64,000 nucleotides of DNA from Spirosoma endbachense (GTDB lineage: Bacteria > Bacteroidota > Bacteroidia > Cytophagales > Spirosomataceae). Position numbers and translations under genes: made by a program. This document shows positions 1-10,300 of the stretch, one piece after another (the stretch's first letter is position 1; the number at the start of each line of letters is the position of its first letter). Location of the stretch: assembly GCF_010233585.1 (NCBI RefSeq), contig NZ_CP045997.1, positions 7,371,270-7,435,269 on the forward strand, in the 5' to 3' direction. A model generated the notes under the pieces. That model made no database searches. It was given only the letters and a program-made list of their open reading frames with translations, and had not been told where the DNA came from.

Positions 1-116
1 TGGTTATCAACTTGTTAGGGCGAAAAAAGCCCAAAAATATGGTTGCTCAACTAGAAGACTTTGCCGACAAATTCCTAACATTGATTCAGTTCATGAATCA
101 AGAACTGGTTTTATAA
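1..116 (+). CDS. 3' end of an unidentified gene (partial)
   Basis: The frame that starts at base 3 is open from the window edge to a TAA at 114-116. It encodes about 37 residues ending in MNQELVL, a charged and amphipathic stretch (RKKPKN, then QLEDFADKFL). It would converge on the NRPS gene that ends at 237 on the other strand. Because only the tail is visible, no family can be named, and a chance open frame of this length is possible. Confidence 0.35.
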   Translation, partial: VINLLGRKKPKNMVAQLEDFADKFLTLIQFMNQELVL

Positions 117-211
117 GAAAGCCCTGCTTACTCCAAAACCTGCCAACCTGTGTCAAAGCGGGTAGCCGGCACTTCAACTTTACCGATTTAATCTCCCACC
201 AATACAGCCAA

Positions 212-227
212 ATTTTTAATTAAAAAT
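212..227. terminator. AT-only palindrome after the NRPS operon
   Basis: ATTTTTAATTAAAAAT is a perfect 16-bp palindrome lying just beyond the stop codon of the NRPS gene (237-239). It could help end transcription of the operon, but A/T-only palindromes also arise by chance in such DNA. Confidence 0.25.
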
Positions 228-236
228 AGGGCCTGG

Positions 237-3200
237 TTAAGCAGTTGTTAGTTTCTGTTTACGATGGATAGGGCTTAAGCTGTCTAAGGCCTTCTGTAGC
301 AAACGGGCGAATTCCTTGTCATTAGGCGGCAACAACATCATTTCATGATCCCCCGGAACATCATGTACGCGAACCCCTTTTAACGCGTATTTTTTCCAGC
401 CCAGGAATTTACTATCGTCAACAAAGTATAGTCGAGTTTTTGCTTTGAAGAGATCAACAACTCCATCATAAGGCTTCATCGTATAATTCTGATAGGCTAT
501 TTCGTGCTTATCGATGATCCGACTCAGCAGATCAAGCTCTTTTTCTGGTTCAGGCTCATTTCGTAGGCCGATCGCTTTTAACAACGAATTGGCATGACGC
601 TCAACATATTGTTGCTGGTAACGAATAGTTGCTATAGGCTGACTTAAGAGCGACTTCGTAAACCAAACCATTTTCGGGAACTGACGCAGTATTTTCCGGC
701 TCAGCCAATTCATCAACGAATAATTTGCCTCCCATTCCTGTGCGTTCGTATCAAGCATGGCAAGCATTCTTACTTCCTTGCCCATTGCTTTCAGCTGGCG
801 AGCCATTTCAAGGGCTACATAGCCACCAAACGAGTAGCCAGCAATAGCATAAGGCCCGTCGGGATTTTGCTCGAGTATCTCCGAATTATAAAACGAAGCA
901 ATTCCTTCCATACTATCCAGTGGCTCATCGATACCGTCCAAGCCCCGTGCCTGCAACCCATAGATCGGCTGTTCAGGGTCCATATTAGTCAGGAAGCTAC
1001 TGAAATTCAGTACATTTAATCCAATTCCATGAATAATATAAATCGGAATTTTATTGCCTTGTGGCTTGATCGGCACTAATGATTTCCATTTCATGGCTGG
1101 CTTTTTTTCCTGAAGTAGTTGCGCAAGCTTATGAATAGTCGGATAGGTCATGAGCGTCGATAAGGGTAATCGTCGGCCCATTTCCTTTTCAATCCGCGTC
1201 ATAACCTGTACGGCAATCATTGAATGGCCTCCCAACTCAAAAAAGTCGTCGTGAATGCCTATCGTATTAAGTCCCAGTGCGTCGGCCCAGATATCGGTAA
1301 TTAACTTTTCTGTTTCCGTGACTGGCTTTGCGACTCCTTTCTCTGCCGATCGTAACGCATTAATTGGTTTGGGCAGGGCATTCCGATCAATTTTACCGTT
1401 CGGCGTAACAGGTAATTCGGGCAGATTGATGAAATCTGACGGAACCATATAGTCGGGTAAACCCTCCTGTAGCTTTGCCCGCCATTTTAAAACAACCTTC
1501 GTAAAGGTGTCATCGCTCATGGGCGAGCCTGTAACAATATAAGCGGCCAGACGCTGATCGCCCGGTCGATCTTCACGGGCAATTACCAGAGCCTCTTTAA
1601 TGCCGTCAATCGCTAGTAATGCCTGTTCTACTTCACCTGGTTCAACCCTGTAGCCCCGGATTTTGATCTGTTGGTCACTGCGGCCCAGGCAGTGGATCTC
1701 CCCATCTGCCATAAATTTGCCAAGATCACCCGTACGATACATCATCCCGGATTTTGATCCGGCAAATGGGTTTCTAACAAATTTCTCCTTTGTTAGCTCA
1801 GGCCGGTTAAGATAACCACGTGCTACACCGTCGCCTGCAATGTAAATTTCCCCAACAATTCCTTCGGGTAATGGGCTCAGCTGATCATCAAGTATGTATA
1901 CCTGCGTGTTCAGGATTGGCCGGCCAATAGTAATAATTTCGTCGGTGGCCAGGATCTGTTTACCTGTTGAATAAATTGTCGTCTCGGTTGGGCCATACAT
2001 GTTCCAGAGCGTATCGCACCGAGCTATAAGTTTTTGAGCCAGGTCTTTCGACATGGGTTCACCGCAACACAGGATTTTAAGCGACAACTGCTCCTCCCAA
2101 CCTGCTGCCAGCATCATTTTCCAGGTTACAGGCGTCGCCTGCATGATGGTTATTGGCAAAGCGGGCTGAGCGGTATCCGTTTGGATTGGGGCTTTAAGAA
2201 CGTCTAATAAGGCCCGACCATCTTTGGCGGTTTCTGCATCAGCCAGCACAAGGGTAGCTCCGACAAGTAAAGGCAGGTATAGTTCCAGTCCTGCAATGTC
2301 GAATGACACAGTCGTAACGCCCAGAAGAACGTCTCTGTTCGTTATTCCCGGCCAGGCAATCATGCTATACAGCAGATTGACCAGATTCCGATGCTCGATC
2401 AATACGCCTTTAGGTCGACCCGTCGAACCGGATGTATACAGTATATAAGCCAGATCAGCGCCCAAAACAATTGTATTGGGCTCGTTTTTAGGCTGCGCAA
2501 TCGACTCTGCTACTAATGACTCAATAAGGATTTCCCGAGCCTGATGCTCAAGCCGTCCTGCATATTTTTTAGACGTGATGAGTAATTGAGCCGAAGAATC
2601 ACTCAGCATAAACGCAATGCGATCCTGCGGATAGGTTGGGTCAATGGGTACGTAGGCGGCCCCGGCTTTAAGAATGGCCAGCAACGTAATAATTAGTTCT
2701 GGCGAACGATCCAGTAACACACCCACAACGTAACCTACTTTTATATCGTAACTCTGAATGGAACGAGCAACCTGATTGGCTGTTTCGTTCAATTGCCGAT
2801 AGCTCACCGAGCGCCCGTTCGAAACGAGCGCAATTTTTGTGGGATATTGAGCTACCGTCTTCGCCAATAGTTCGTGTAAAGGCGTATTCCGTGGGTAATC
2901 GGCAACGGTATTGTTCCAGCGGGCCAACTTCCGAAGTAGCTCTCCCCGATCGGCTAATGGAATCTCATCAATAGGCACCAACGGATTAGCGATTACCGTT
3001 TCCAGAAGGCTGACATACTCGGCAATTATCCGGTCAATGGTATTTTCCTGGAATAACTGTGTATTATATGAACATTCTATGGTTAACGAAGTCGCTGACG
3101 AGCCGCTAATATTGACCGATAGATCAACCGTCTCAAATTGCCTGACGTTATTGATAAGCTGGTGTTCAAGACCATAAAAGTCGACACCATTATCCAATCC

Positions 3201-4343
3201 AATATCTACATTAAAGATTACCGGCACCAACGGCACTCGTGATGGATCACGGGCAATCGGTAGTTTTTTTAGCAGACTACCAAATGTTAATTGCTGATGC
3301 TCATAAGCGTCGAGAACGGCATCTTTCCGCTGCTGTAAAAACTCCTGAAAGCGTTGGTCGGGCCGTACCGAACTCCGTAGAGGCAGAAGATTTACACAAT
3401 GCCCAACCAGCCGAAGATTGCCGGTAGCCGATTGACCGGCAGCGGGTAAACCCAGCACAATATCGGTCTGACCTGTCAGGCGATGCAACAATACTTCGAA
3501 CGTAGCCATCAGGGTTGATACAAAGCTGCTTCCAGCTTTTATACCCATTTGTTTTACGGCCAATACCAATGCATCATCCAACGGATAGTCGCGACGAGTG
3601 CTTTTGTAGGTCCGTAAGGCTGGCCTTGGGAAGTCAGTGGGTAGCTCTAAGACGGGAACTGTCTCACGAAATTGATCAACCCAGAACTTTTCAATCTGCT
3701 TATATTGCTCACTCTTACTGAACAAAACCTGCTCAACCGCATATTGACTATACGGAGTAGGCTCTGGTAAATTAGGCACCAAATTATTGGCATAGGCCGA
3801 ATAGAGTGCGCTCAGGTCCTGTAGCATGATGCCCATTGACCAACCATCGCAAACAATATGATGTGCCGTTAAAACCAACTGATGCTCCGTATCCGATACG
3901 TTAATCAGACCAGCCTTAATCAGCGGACCGTTTAACAGATCAAATACATGCAGGGCGTCCTGTTCTACATAATTTGCTATAATCTGGCTCTTTTCAGATT
4001 CAGGTAGCGTCGAACAGTCGATATAATCGGGTTTGATTAGCGACACCTGAAAGACACAAATCTGCCTTCCATCAGCACTAAATGCTGAGCGTAAGGCTTC
4101 ATGCCGATGCACAAGGGCCAGTAAAGCCCGCTCTAGTGCTGATCGGTTTAAGGTTCCGTTGAGTTTAAGCGAAACTGATTCATTATATGCCCTACTGGCA
4201 TCGTCACCACCCAATTGGCAGGATGTCCATACTTCCTCCTGTGATTCCGTTACAGGTGCTAATCGCAAAAGTTCAGGACCGACAAATGGATCAAAGTCAA
4301 CTTCAACGAACGTTATATCGGTGTGAGTAGCACTTTTTACCAT
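237..4343 (-). CDS. Non-ribosomal peptide synthetase, C-A-PCP-TE termination module
   Basis: A 1368-residue single-module NRPS. Domains in order: condensation (about 30-460, with the catalytic HHIVCDG near 163), adenylation (about 490-990, with YTSGSTGRPKG near 637, NMYGPTE near 781, YRTGDLG and a final NGKID), carrier protein (FFELGGHSM, pantetheine Ser near 1037) and type I thioesterase (GYSFGG near 1172, Asp in LAMLDTN near 1197, His in GDHEM near 1332). The condensation domain should accept the chain from the upstream hybrid enzyme, add one amino acid, and the thioesterase should release the product. Aligned by eye to GrsA, the adenylation pocket reads D-I-L-Q-L-C-M-I-Y-K, which from memory is nearest to glycine-type codes (DILQLG.IWK); the Cys at position 301 makes this uncertain. 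The ATG directly abuts the stop codon of the upstream gene, so the two are co-transcribed and probably translationally coupled. No epimerization domain is present. Confidence 0.95.
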   Translation of the reverse strand: MVKSATHTDITFVEVDFDPFVGPELLRLAPVTESQEEVWTSCQLGGDDASRAYNESVSLKLNGTLNRSALERALLALVHRHEALRSAFSADGRQICVFQVSLIKPDYIDCSTLPESEKSQIIANYVEQDALHVFDLLNGPLIKAGLINVSDTEHQLVLTAHHIVCDGWSMGIMLQDLSALYSAYANNLVPNLPEPTPYSQYAVEQVLFSKSEQYKQIEKFWVDQFRETVPVLELPTDFPRPALRTYKSTRRDYPLDDALVLAVKQMGIKAGSSFVSTLMATFEVLLHRLTGQTDIVLGLPAAGQSATGNLRLVGHCVNLLPLRSSVRPDQRFQEFLQQRKDAVLDAYEHQQLTFGSLLKKLPIARDPSRVPLVPVIFNVDIGLDNGVDFYGLEHQLINNVRQFETVDLSVNISGSSATSLTIECSYNTQLFQENTIDRIIAEYVSLLETVIANPLVPIDEIPLADRGELLRKLARWNNTVADYPRNTPLHELLAKTVAQYPTKIALVSNGRSVSYRQLNETANQVARSIQSYDIKVGYVVGVLLDRSPELIITLLAILKAGAAYVPIDPTYPQDRIAFMLSDSSAQLLITSKKYAGRLEHQAREILIESLVAESIAQPKNEPNTIVLGADLAYILYTSGSTGRPKGVLIEHRNLVNLLYSMIAWPGITNRDVLLGVTTVSFDIAGLELYLPLLVGATLVLADAETAKDGRALLDVLKAPIQTDTAQPALPITIMQATPVTWKMMLAAGWEEQLSLKILCCGEPMSKDLAQKLIARCDTLWNMYGPTETTIYSTGKQILATDEIITIGRPILNTQVYILDDQLSPLPEGIVGEIYIAGDGVARGYLNRPELTKEKFVRNPFAGSKSGMMYRTGDLGKFMADGEIHCLGRSDQQIKIRGYRVEPGEVEQALLAIDGIKEALVIAREDRPGDQRLAAYIVTGSPMSDDTFTKVVLKWRAKLQEGLPDYMVPSDFINLPELPVTPNGKIDRNALPKPINALRSAEKGVAKPVTETEKLITDIWADALGLNTIGIHDDFFELGGHSMIAVQVMTRIEKEMGRRLPLSTLMTYPTIHKLAQLLQEKKPAMKWKSLVPIKPQGNKIPIYIIHGIGLNVLNFSSFLTNMDPEQPIYGLQARGLDGIDEPLDSMEGIASFYNSEILEQNPDGPYAIAGYSFGGYVALEMARQLKAMGKEVRMLAMLDTNAQEWEANYSLMNWLSRKILRQFPKMVWFTKSLLSQPIATIRYQQQYVERHANSLLKAIGLRNEPEPEKELDLLSRIIDKHEIAYQNYTMKPYDGVVDLFKAKTRLYFVDDSKFLGWKKYALKGVRVHDVPGDHEMMLLPPNDKEFARLLQKALDSLSPIHRKQKLTTA

Positions 4344-7300
4344 TCAAATCTCATTTAACTTGACTTGTAGATATTTACCTGGACGCTCCGGATTCGGTAT
4401 AAACCAGGCCGGATTTCCGAGCTGATCGCGACCTAGCCGGGCTCCCTGAACCGGTGGTAAATCGCCAGCAAGTGCCACCCCGGCCATCTGCACTCTAGTC
4501 GCTAATGTCGGGGTAGCGTCTAAAAAACCAGCGTCAATTAATTCATTTATACTTCTGGAGAATCGATCAATTATGGTATTTATTTCTTCATCTGTATGCG
4601 CTTCAGACAGAAAGCAGGGGAAGCCATCCCAGATATGAATGCCTTTTTCGCGCATTAGCGTGAACAGCAGTTCTCCATAAGGAATCTCTTCCTTAAATTT
4701 TATTTTCCAGAGTGAGCCAAACTGCGCCACGACGAGTGGAATCTGCTGACGATCGATGATTACATTCAACGCATCGGCAAGGCGCCTGGTTTTCTGGGTA
4801 AGTTCCTGTTGTAATGAAGGCCCCTTCTCTTTCATGTAGTGCAGAGACGCTTTAGCCGCTGCCAATGCCATGGGATGCCGAACGAATGTACCGGCAAAAT
4901 AGGTGACCCCAACTTCGGGAACTGAGCTATCGCCGTATTGCCAGAAACCACCATCAAGCGCGTCCATAAAGGCGCGTTTACCCGCGATAACTCCAATTGG
5001 TAAGCCAGCTCCGACTACTTTACCATAGGAAGCCAGATCTGCTTTAATACCAAACAAAGCCTGTGCTCCACCGGGGTGTGTTCTAAAACCAGTAATCACT
5101 TCATCGAAGATCAATGCGGTGCCCGATGCAGCCGTAATCGCCCGAACCTGCTTCAGAAATTCGATTGGTACAAACTCCGGACGACGGCTTTGCACGGGTT
5201 CGACCAATACAGCCGCCAGTTCGTGAGCTCGTTCACGAATGATTTTCAGGCTCTCTTCGGTGCCATAGTCCAGAATGAGCATATTCTGAACCGACTCTGG
5301 CATAATACCGGGAGCAGCCGGAAATGATTTTAATTTTTTAGTGCCCCGAACCAATACTTCATCGGCAATGCCGTGATAGGAGCCCGAAAAAGCCACAATC
5401 AACGACCGGCCGGTTACAGTACGGGCAATTCGCATGGTGCCCAATACAGCCTCTGAGCCCGTATTGCATAAAGCAGCCCGATCTGTGCCCGTCAATTCAC
5501 AGATCAACTGGCTTACTTCACCCGCGAGTTCGTGTTGCGGACCTACTTCATAGCCGTTTTCGATCTGGTCATGCAATGCCTGCTTGATCAGATCGGGCTG
5601 ATAGCCAAACATGTTCGAGCCAAATCCATTCAGGGCATCAATGTATTCATTCCCATCAATGTCCCACAAATGGCTTCCTTTCGAACGGTTAACAACCAGT
5701 GGATAGACAATTTCCTTCGTCAGTGGCCGAAACCCGGATACAACTCGTGGGTCGGCCATATGCGAACGGTGTTGCTGGGCATAGGCCTTACTATTCTTTG
5801 TTTTCTGATTATAGCGACGAGTCAGCCTTTCTAAAAAGAATTGTTGCTCATTCGTTAATTCCGAAGCCTGGCGCTCAATTCGAGCCGTTGCTCCGAACGG
5901 TTTTTTAAGCTCTATTTTCTCTTCAGGTGTCAGATCAGCGGTATCGATCGTAGCCACTTTTAACGACGTCGTTTCTGCTTTAGGCATAGGAATTGCCTCC
6001 GCAGATCTATTCGTATTGGTTGTTACGACGGCCTGAACTACCGGAGCCGATGGGATTACTACTTCAGGATTTGTTCCCTGTAAAAGCGCAACCTGTTTGG
6101 CAAGTAATTGTAGCTGTTGGGCTATCAGACCCAGCGCCGAGTCATTAGCCGCAACAGGCACTCCACCATAACTTGCTACGGGCGCTACGTACGTTTGCTC
6201 TGGTTGAACCGAACTGGCTATTGGCTGAGGGGCTGGAACGGGCGCATCAGAAATCGGTAGCGTACGATCCAGGTAATTCGCCAGTAGTTCCGGAGTGGCA
6301 TATTCACTCGTTAGTTGCCGAAACGTTACAGGTACGTTAAACTCTTTCTTCAAAGTCAGCGCAACCTGTGTCAGCAGCAACGAGTCAAGACCTATTTCCA
6401 GAAAACTCATGTCGGGCGTTACTCCTTCCATGTCGATGCCGGATGCATCTTCTAATAGTGTGTTGATCTTATTGATCAAGGTGTCTTTTCTCATTGCAGG
6501 TTGCGCTATGGGTGTGGATGATGTAGCTATGTCAGGAGTTGTATTCGTTTGTATGCTTGCTACTGATAAACGGACAGGATCGACCCAGCAACGCTTTCTG
6601 TCGAAAGCATACGTTGGTAAATTTAATCTTTTTCTGCTTTGATCAGCATAAAATCCGGCCCAATCCGGCTCTAAACCATTCAGATAGAGTTGGCCAAGTG
6701 TCGTCAGAACAGACTGGTAAGCAACCAGCTCATCAGCATTATTAACGAGACCAGCCAATACGGTTATGGGCTTATTATTAGTCTGTTGTCGGGCAAGTGT
6801 TGCTGTAACATGACCGGGGCCAACCTCCAGCAAAAGGGGATTTTCTAACTCTACAATGGTGGTAATTGCATCAGCAAAGCGAACCGTAGCCCGCAAATGG
6901 TTGGCCCAATAAGACGTATCAGTGGCTTGCGCGTCACTTAGCCATGAGCCTGTTACTGTTGATACCAGTGGTTTCTGTGGCCGATTTAAGGCAACTTTTT
7001 TTACTAGTTCTTCAAAGGCTCCAATCACGGGGTCCATCATTGACGAATGGAATGCATGACTGGTTTCGAGAGGCTGGTTAAGAATCTCCTGTTCGTCGAG
7101 CAAGCGGGCGAAATCAGCAATATGTTCATCCGGGCCAGCGACTACGCACAATTTATGGCTGTTTATCGCTGCCACCGACAGGCTCGATGGCAGCATAGCC
7201 TGTAACGTTTCGGCAGGCATACGTACCGAAAGCATGCTGCCTCTGGGCTGTTCGCTTACCAGTTGGCCACGGGTAGCAATTAACATCAGGGCATCGGCAA

Positions 7301-10300
7301 GCGTAAAAACTCCCGCCAGATGAGCAGCCACAAATTCGCCGATGCTATGCCCACAGAATATGGATGGTTCAATACCCCAGCTCATCCACAATTTTGCCAG
7401 CGCATATTCGGTAACAAACAACGCGGGCTGTGTATAACGTGTGTTTTTCAGTCGTTGCTCAGCATCTACATCCAGAGCCTGTGGATAAATGACCTGGCGA
7501 ATGTCGACTTCCATGTGGGCTTTCAGGAGGTCGGCACAGTCATCAACTGCTTGCCGATACACAGTCTCATGGTCGTAAAGCATACGGCCCATGTTCAGAA
7601 ACTGTGCTCCCTGGCCAGGAAACATAAAGACAACTTCGCCTGGAGCTTCTTTAACCGTTTTTATTGTTGATGGTGTAACGGTAGTCGCCGTAAGCTTTTC
7701 GAGTAGCTCAGTGCTCGTTGCAGCGACGGCAAAGCGACGGTGCTTAAAATCAGGCCGGGTCGTCTGTAGCGTAAATGCAGTATCAGGGAGACTCAACGGT
7801 GCTTTCTGACGAAGTTTTTCAGCCAGCCGATCAGCATATGTCTCACGACTTATCAGCGACTTGGCTGACCAGGTAATCAGCTGAAGGGGTCGTCCGGCTG
7901 TCGTCTGTGGTTCTTCCTGTATAAATTCTTCTAAAACGACATGTACATTAGTCCCACCTACACCGAATGAGCTTACACCAGCCCGTCGCGGATTCATCTC
8001 CCGAACACCCGTTGGCTTCCATTCTGTGAGTTTTGTATTGACAAAAAATGGTGTTTCTGCAAAATTAATGGCAGTGTTAGCCGTCGAGAAATGGAGCGAA
8101 GCCGGAATTTGCCGGTGGTATAAAGCCAGGGTTGTTTTGATAAGCCCTGCAACACCAGCAGCTGCCGTCAAATGACCCATATTACTCTTAACCGAGCCGA
8201 TTGCGCAGTACTGTTTTTCGATTTGTTCCCCAAACCCTATCGTCAGGCCCTCAATTTCAATTGGATCACCAAGTGGGGTAGCTGTTCCATGCGCTTCCAC
8301 ATAGCTAATGGTCGTCGGCTCTATCTGGGCGTCCTGAATAGCCATGGCAATAGCAGCAGCCTGTCCTTCAGCATTCGGGGCAGTAAAGCTGCCTTTCCCA
8401 GCCCCATCGTTATTTACACCGACCCCTTTTATGACACCATAGATCGTGTCGCCATCGCGCCGGGCAGCATCCAGATTTTTTAATAAAACGACACCTGCAC
8501 CATCACTGAAGACGGTTCCTTCGCCCTGTGCATCGAATGATCGGCAATGGCCATCCTTACTGAGCATGGCTCCCTCCTGATAAAGGTGGCCACTATTGAT
8601 TGGTGCTGTTATGGTTGCACCTCCTGCCAGAGCGACATCGCACTGCCCGATACGAATGCTTTGAACAGCCTGCGTTATGGCCAGTAGGGATGTAGAACAG
8701 GCTGAATAAACACTTACCGCAGGCCCTTTCAGATTTAGCTGGTAAGCAGTACGGGAAGCTATATAATCTTTTTCATTCAGTGTCATTACCTGAAAGCGAC
8801 CAACCTGATCAACCAATTCGGTATTGGTCAGTACATTGTTCAGGTAATAGGTGTTATTGCCGCAGCCTGCAAATACGCCAACGCGCCCGCTATATTGCTG
8901 GGGCAGATACCCCGTTTGTTCCAGCGCTTCCCAGGCTATTTCCAGAAATACGCGCTGTTGCGGGTCCATCAGTTGCGCAACCGTGGGGGCTAATCCAAAA
9001 AACTGGGCGTCAAACTGATCGGCATTGTCAATGACACCTCTCGCTTTGACATAAAGTGAATCATTTTTGAGCCTGGCCGGTATGTTTACGTCTAATTCTT
9101 CATCCGTAAAGAAGCGGGTGGTTTCGCGGCCCTGCTTCAATAAGTCCCAGAACTCATCAATAGTCGTTGCACCCGGAAAACGGCCAGTCATCCCGATGAT
9201 GGCCACATCTGCCTGATGCGTAGACGGTATTCCTTTCTGGGGCAGAGGTTTCGTGACTTCGCTCCCGGCCTGTACCAGTGCCTGAGGTTGTAAATAACGA
9301 GTGATCCCGGCAATAGTTGGATATTGATATAGCTTCGTTACAGGTAAGGTCTGTTGCTCCTGTTTTAAAGCGGCAACTATTTTCTGGGCTAAAAGCGAAT
9401 TACCGCCTAACTCAAAGAAATTATCATCCAGACCAACTTTGTCTAGCTGTAGTAGCGTGGCCCATACGTTCGCAATGGTTTGCTCAAGCTGGGTTTTAGG
9501 CTTCCGATAGGTTACTGCCAGTTCCGGGCGTTTCTGCTCGGGAGCCGGTAGCTTTTTCTTGTCGACCTTTCCGCTACTGGTTTTTGGGAAATCGTCCATC
9601 CAGACAAAAGCCGACGGCATCATGTAGTCGGGCAAACGCTGTTCAAGTTCCTTCCGAATGCCTACGTTTTCCTTCGTCTCGCCAGAAGAAACAAGATAAG
9701 CGATTAGCTGCTTCTGACCGCCTATTCCTTCCCGGGCAACGACAACGGCCTGCTTAATACCTTGTAGTTGATTGATAATAACTTCCAGTTCACCCAGCTC
9801 AACCCGATGTCCCCGAATCTTTACCTGGTCATCACGGCGTCCCAGAAATTCAATTGTACCATCAGGCAGATAACGTGCCAGATCGCCGGTTCGATAAATT
9901 CGGGTTATGCCTTGCTCAGGCATTGCCAGTTCGATAAACTTCTCGTTCGTTAACGCTTCCTGATGCAGGTATCCTTCTGCCAGGCAATCGCCAGCAATCA
10001 GAAGTTCTCCCGATTCACCGTCAGGTAGCAGAGCCAGATTTTCATCGGCAATGAACAGACTAACGTTGTCGATGGCTTTGCCAATAGATGGCAATAAAGG
10101 CCATTCTGCGGGATTGCCATCCAGTTTTAGCTGGCTTACGACATGACACTCGGTTGGGCCATATTGGTTAAACAGAACGCAGTTGGGCAGGGCAGTAAAG
10201 AACGAGGTTAGCTGAGGTGTAATCTTCAACTGTTCGCCCGCTGTCATAATTTCACGCAGTGCGCTCGGAAACCGCTGTGTACTAACTGCTGCTTCGGCCA

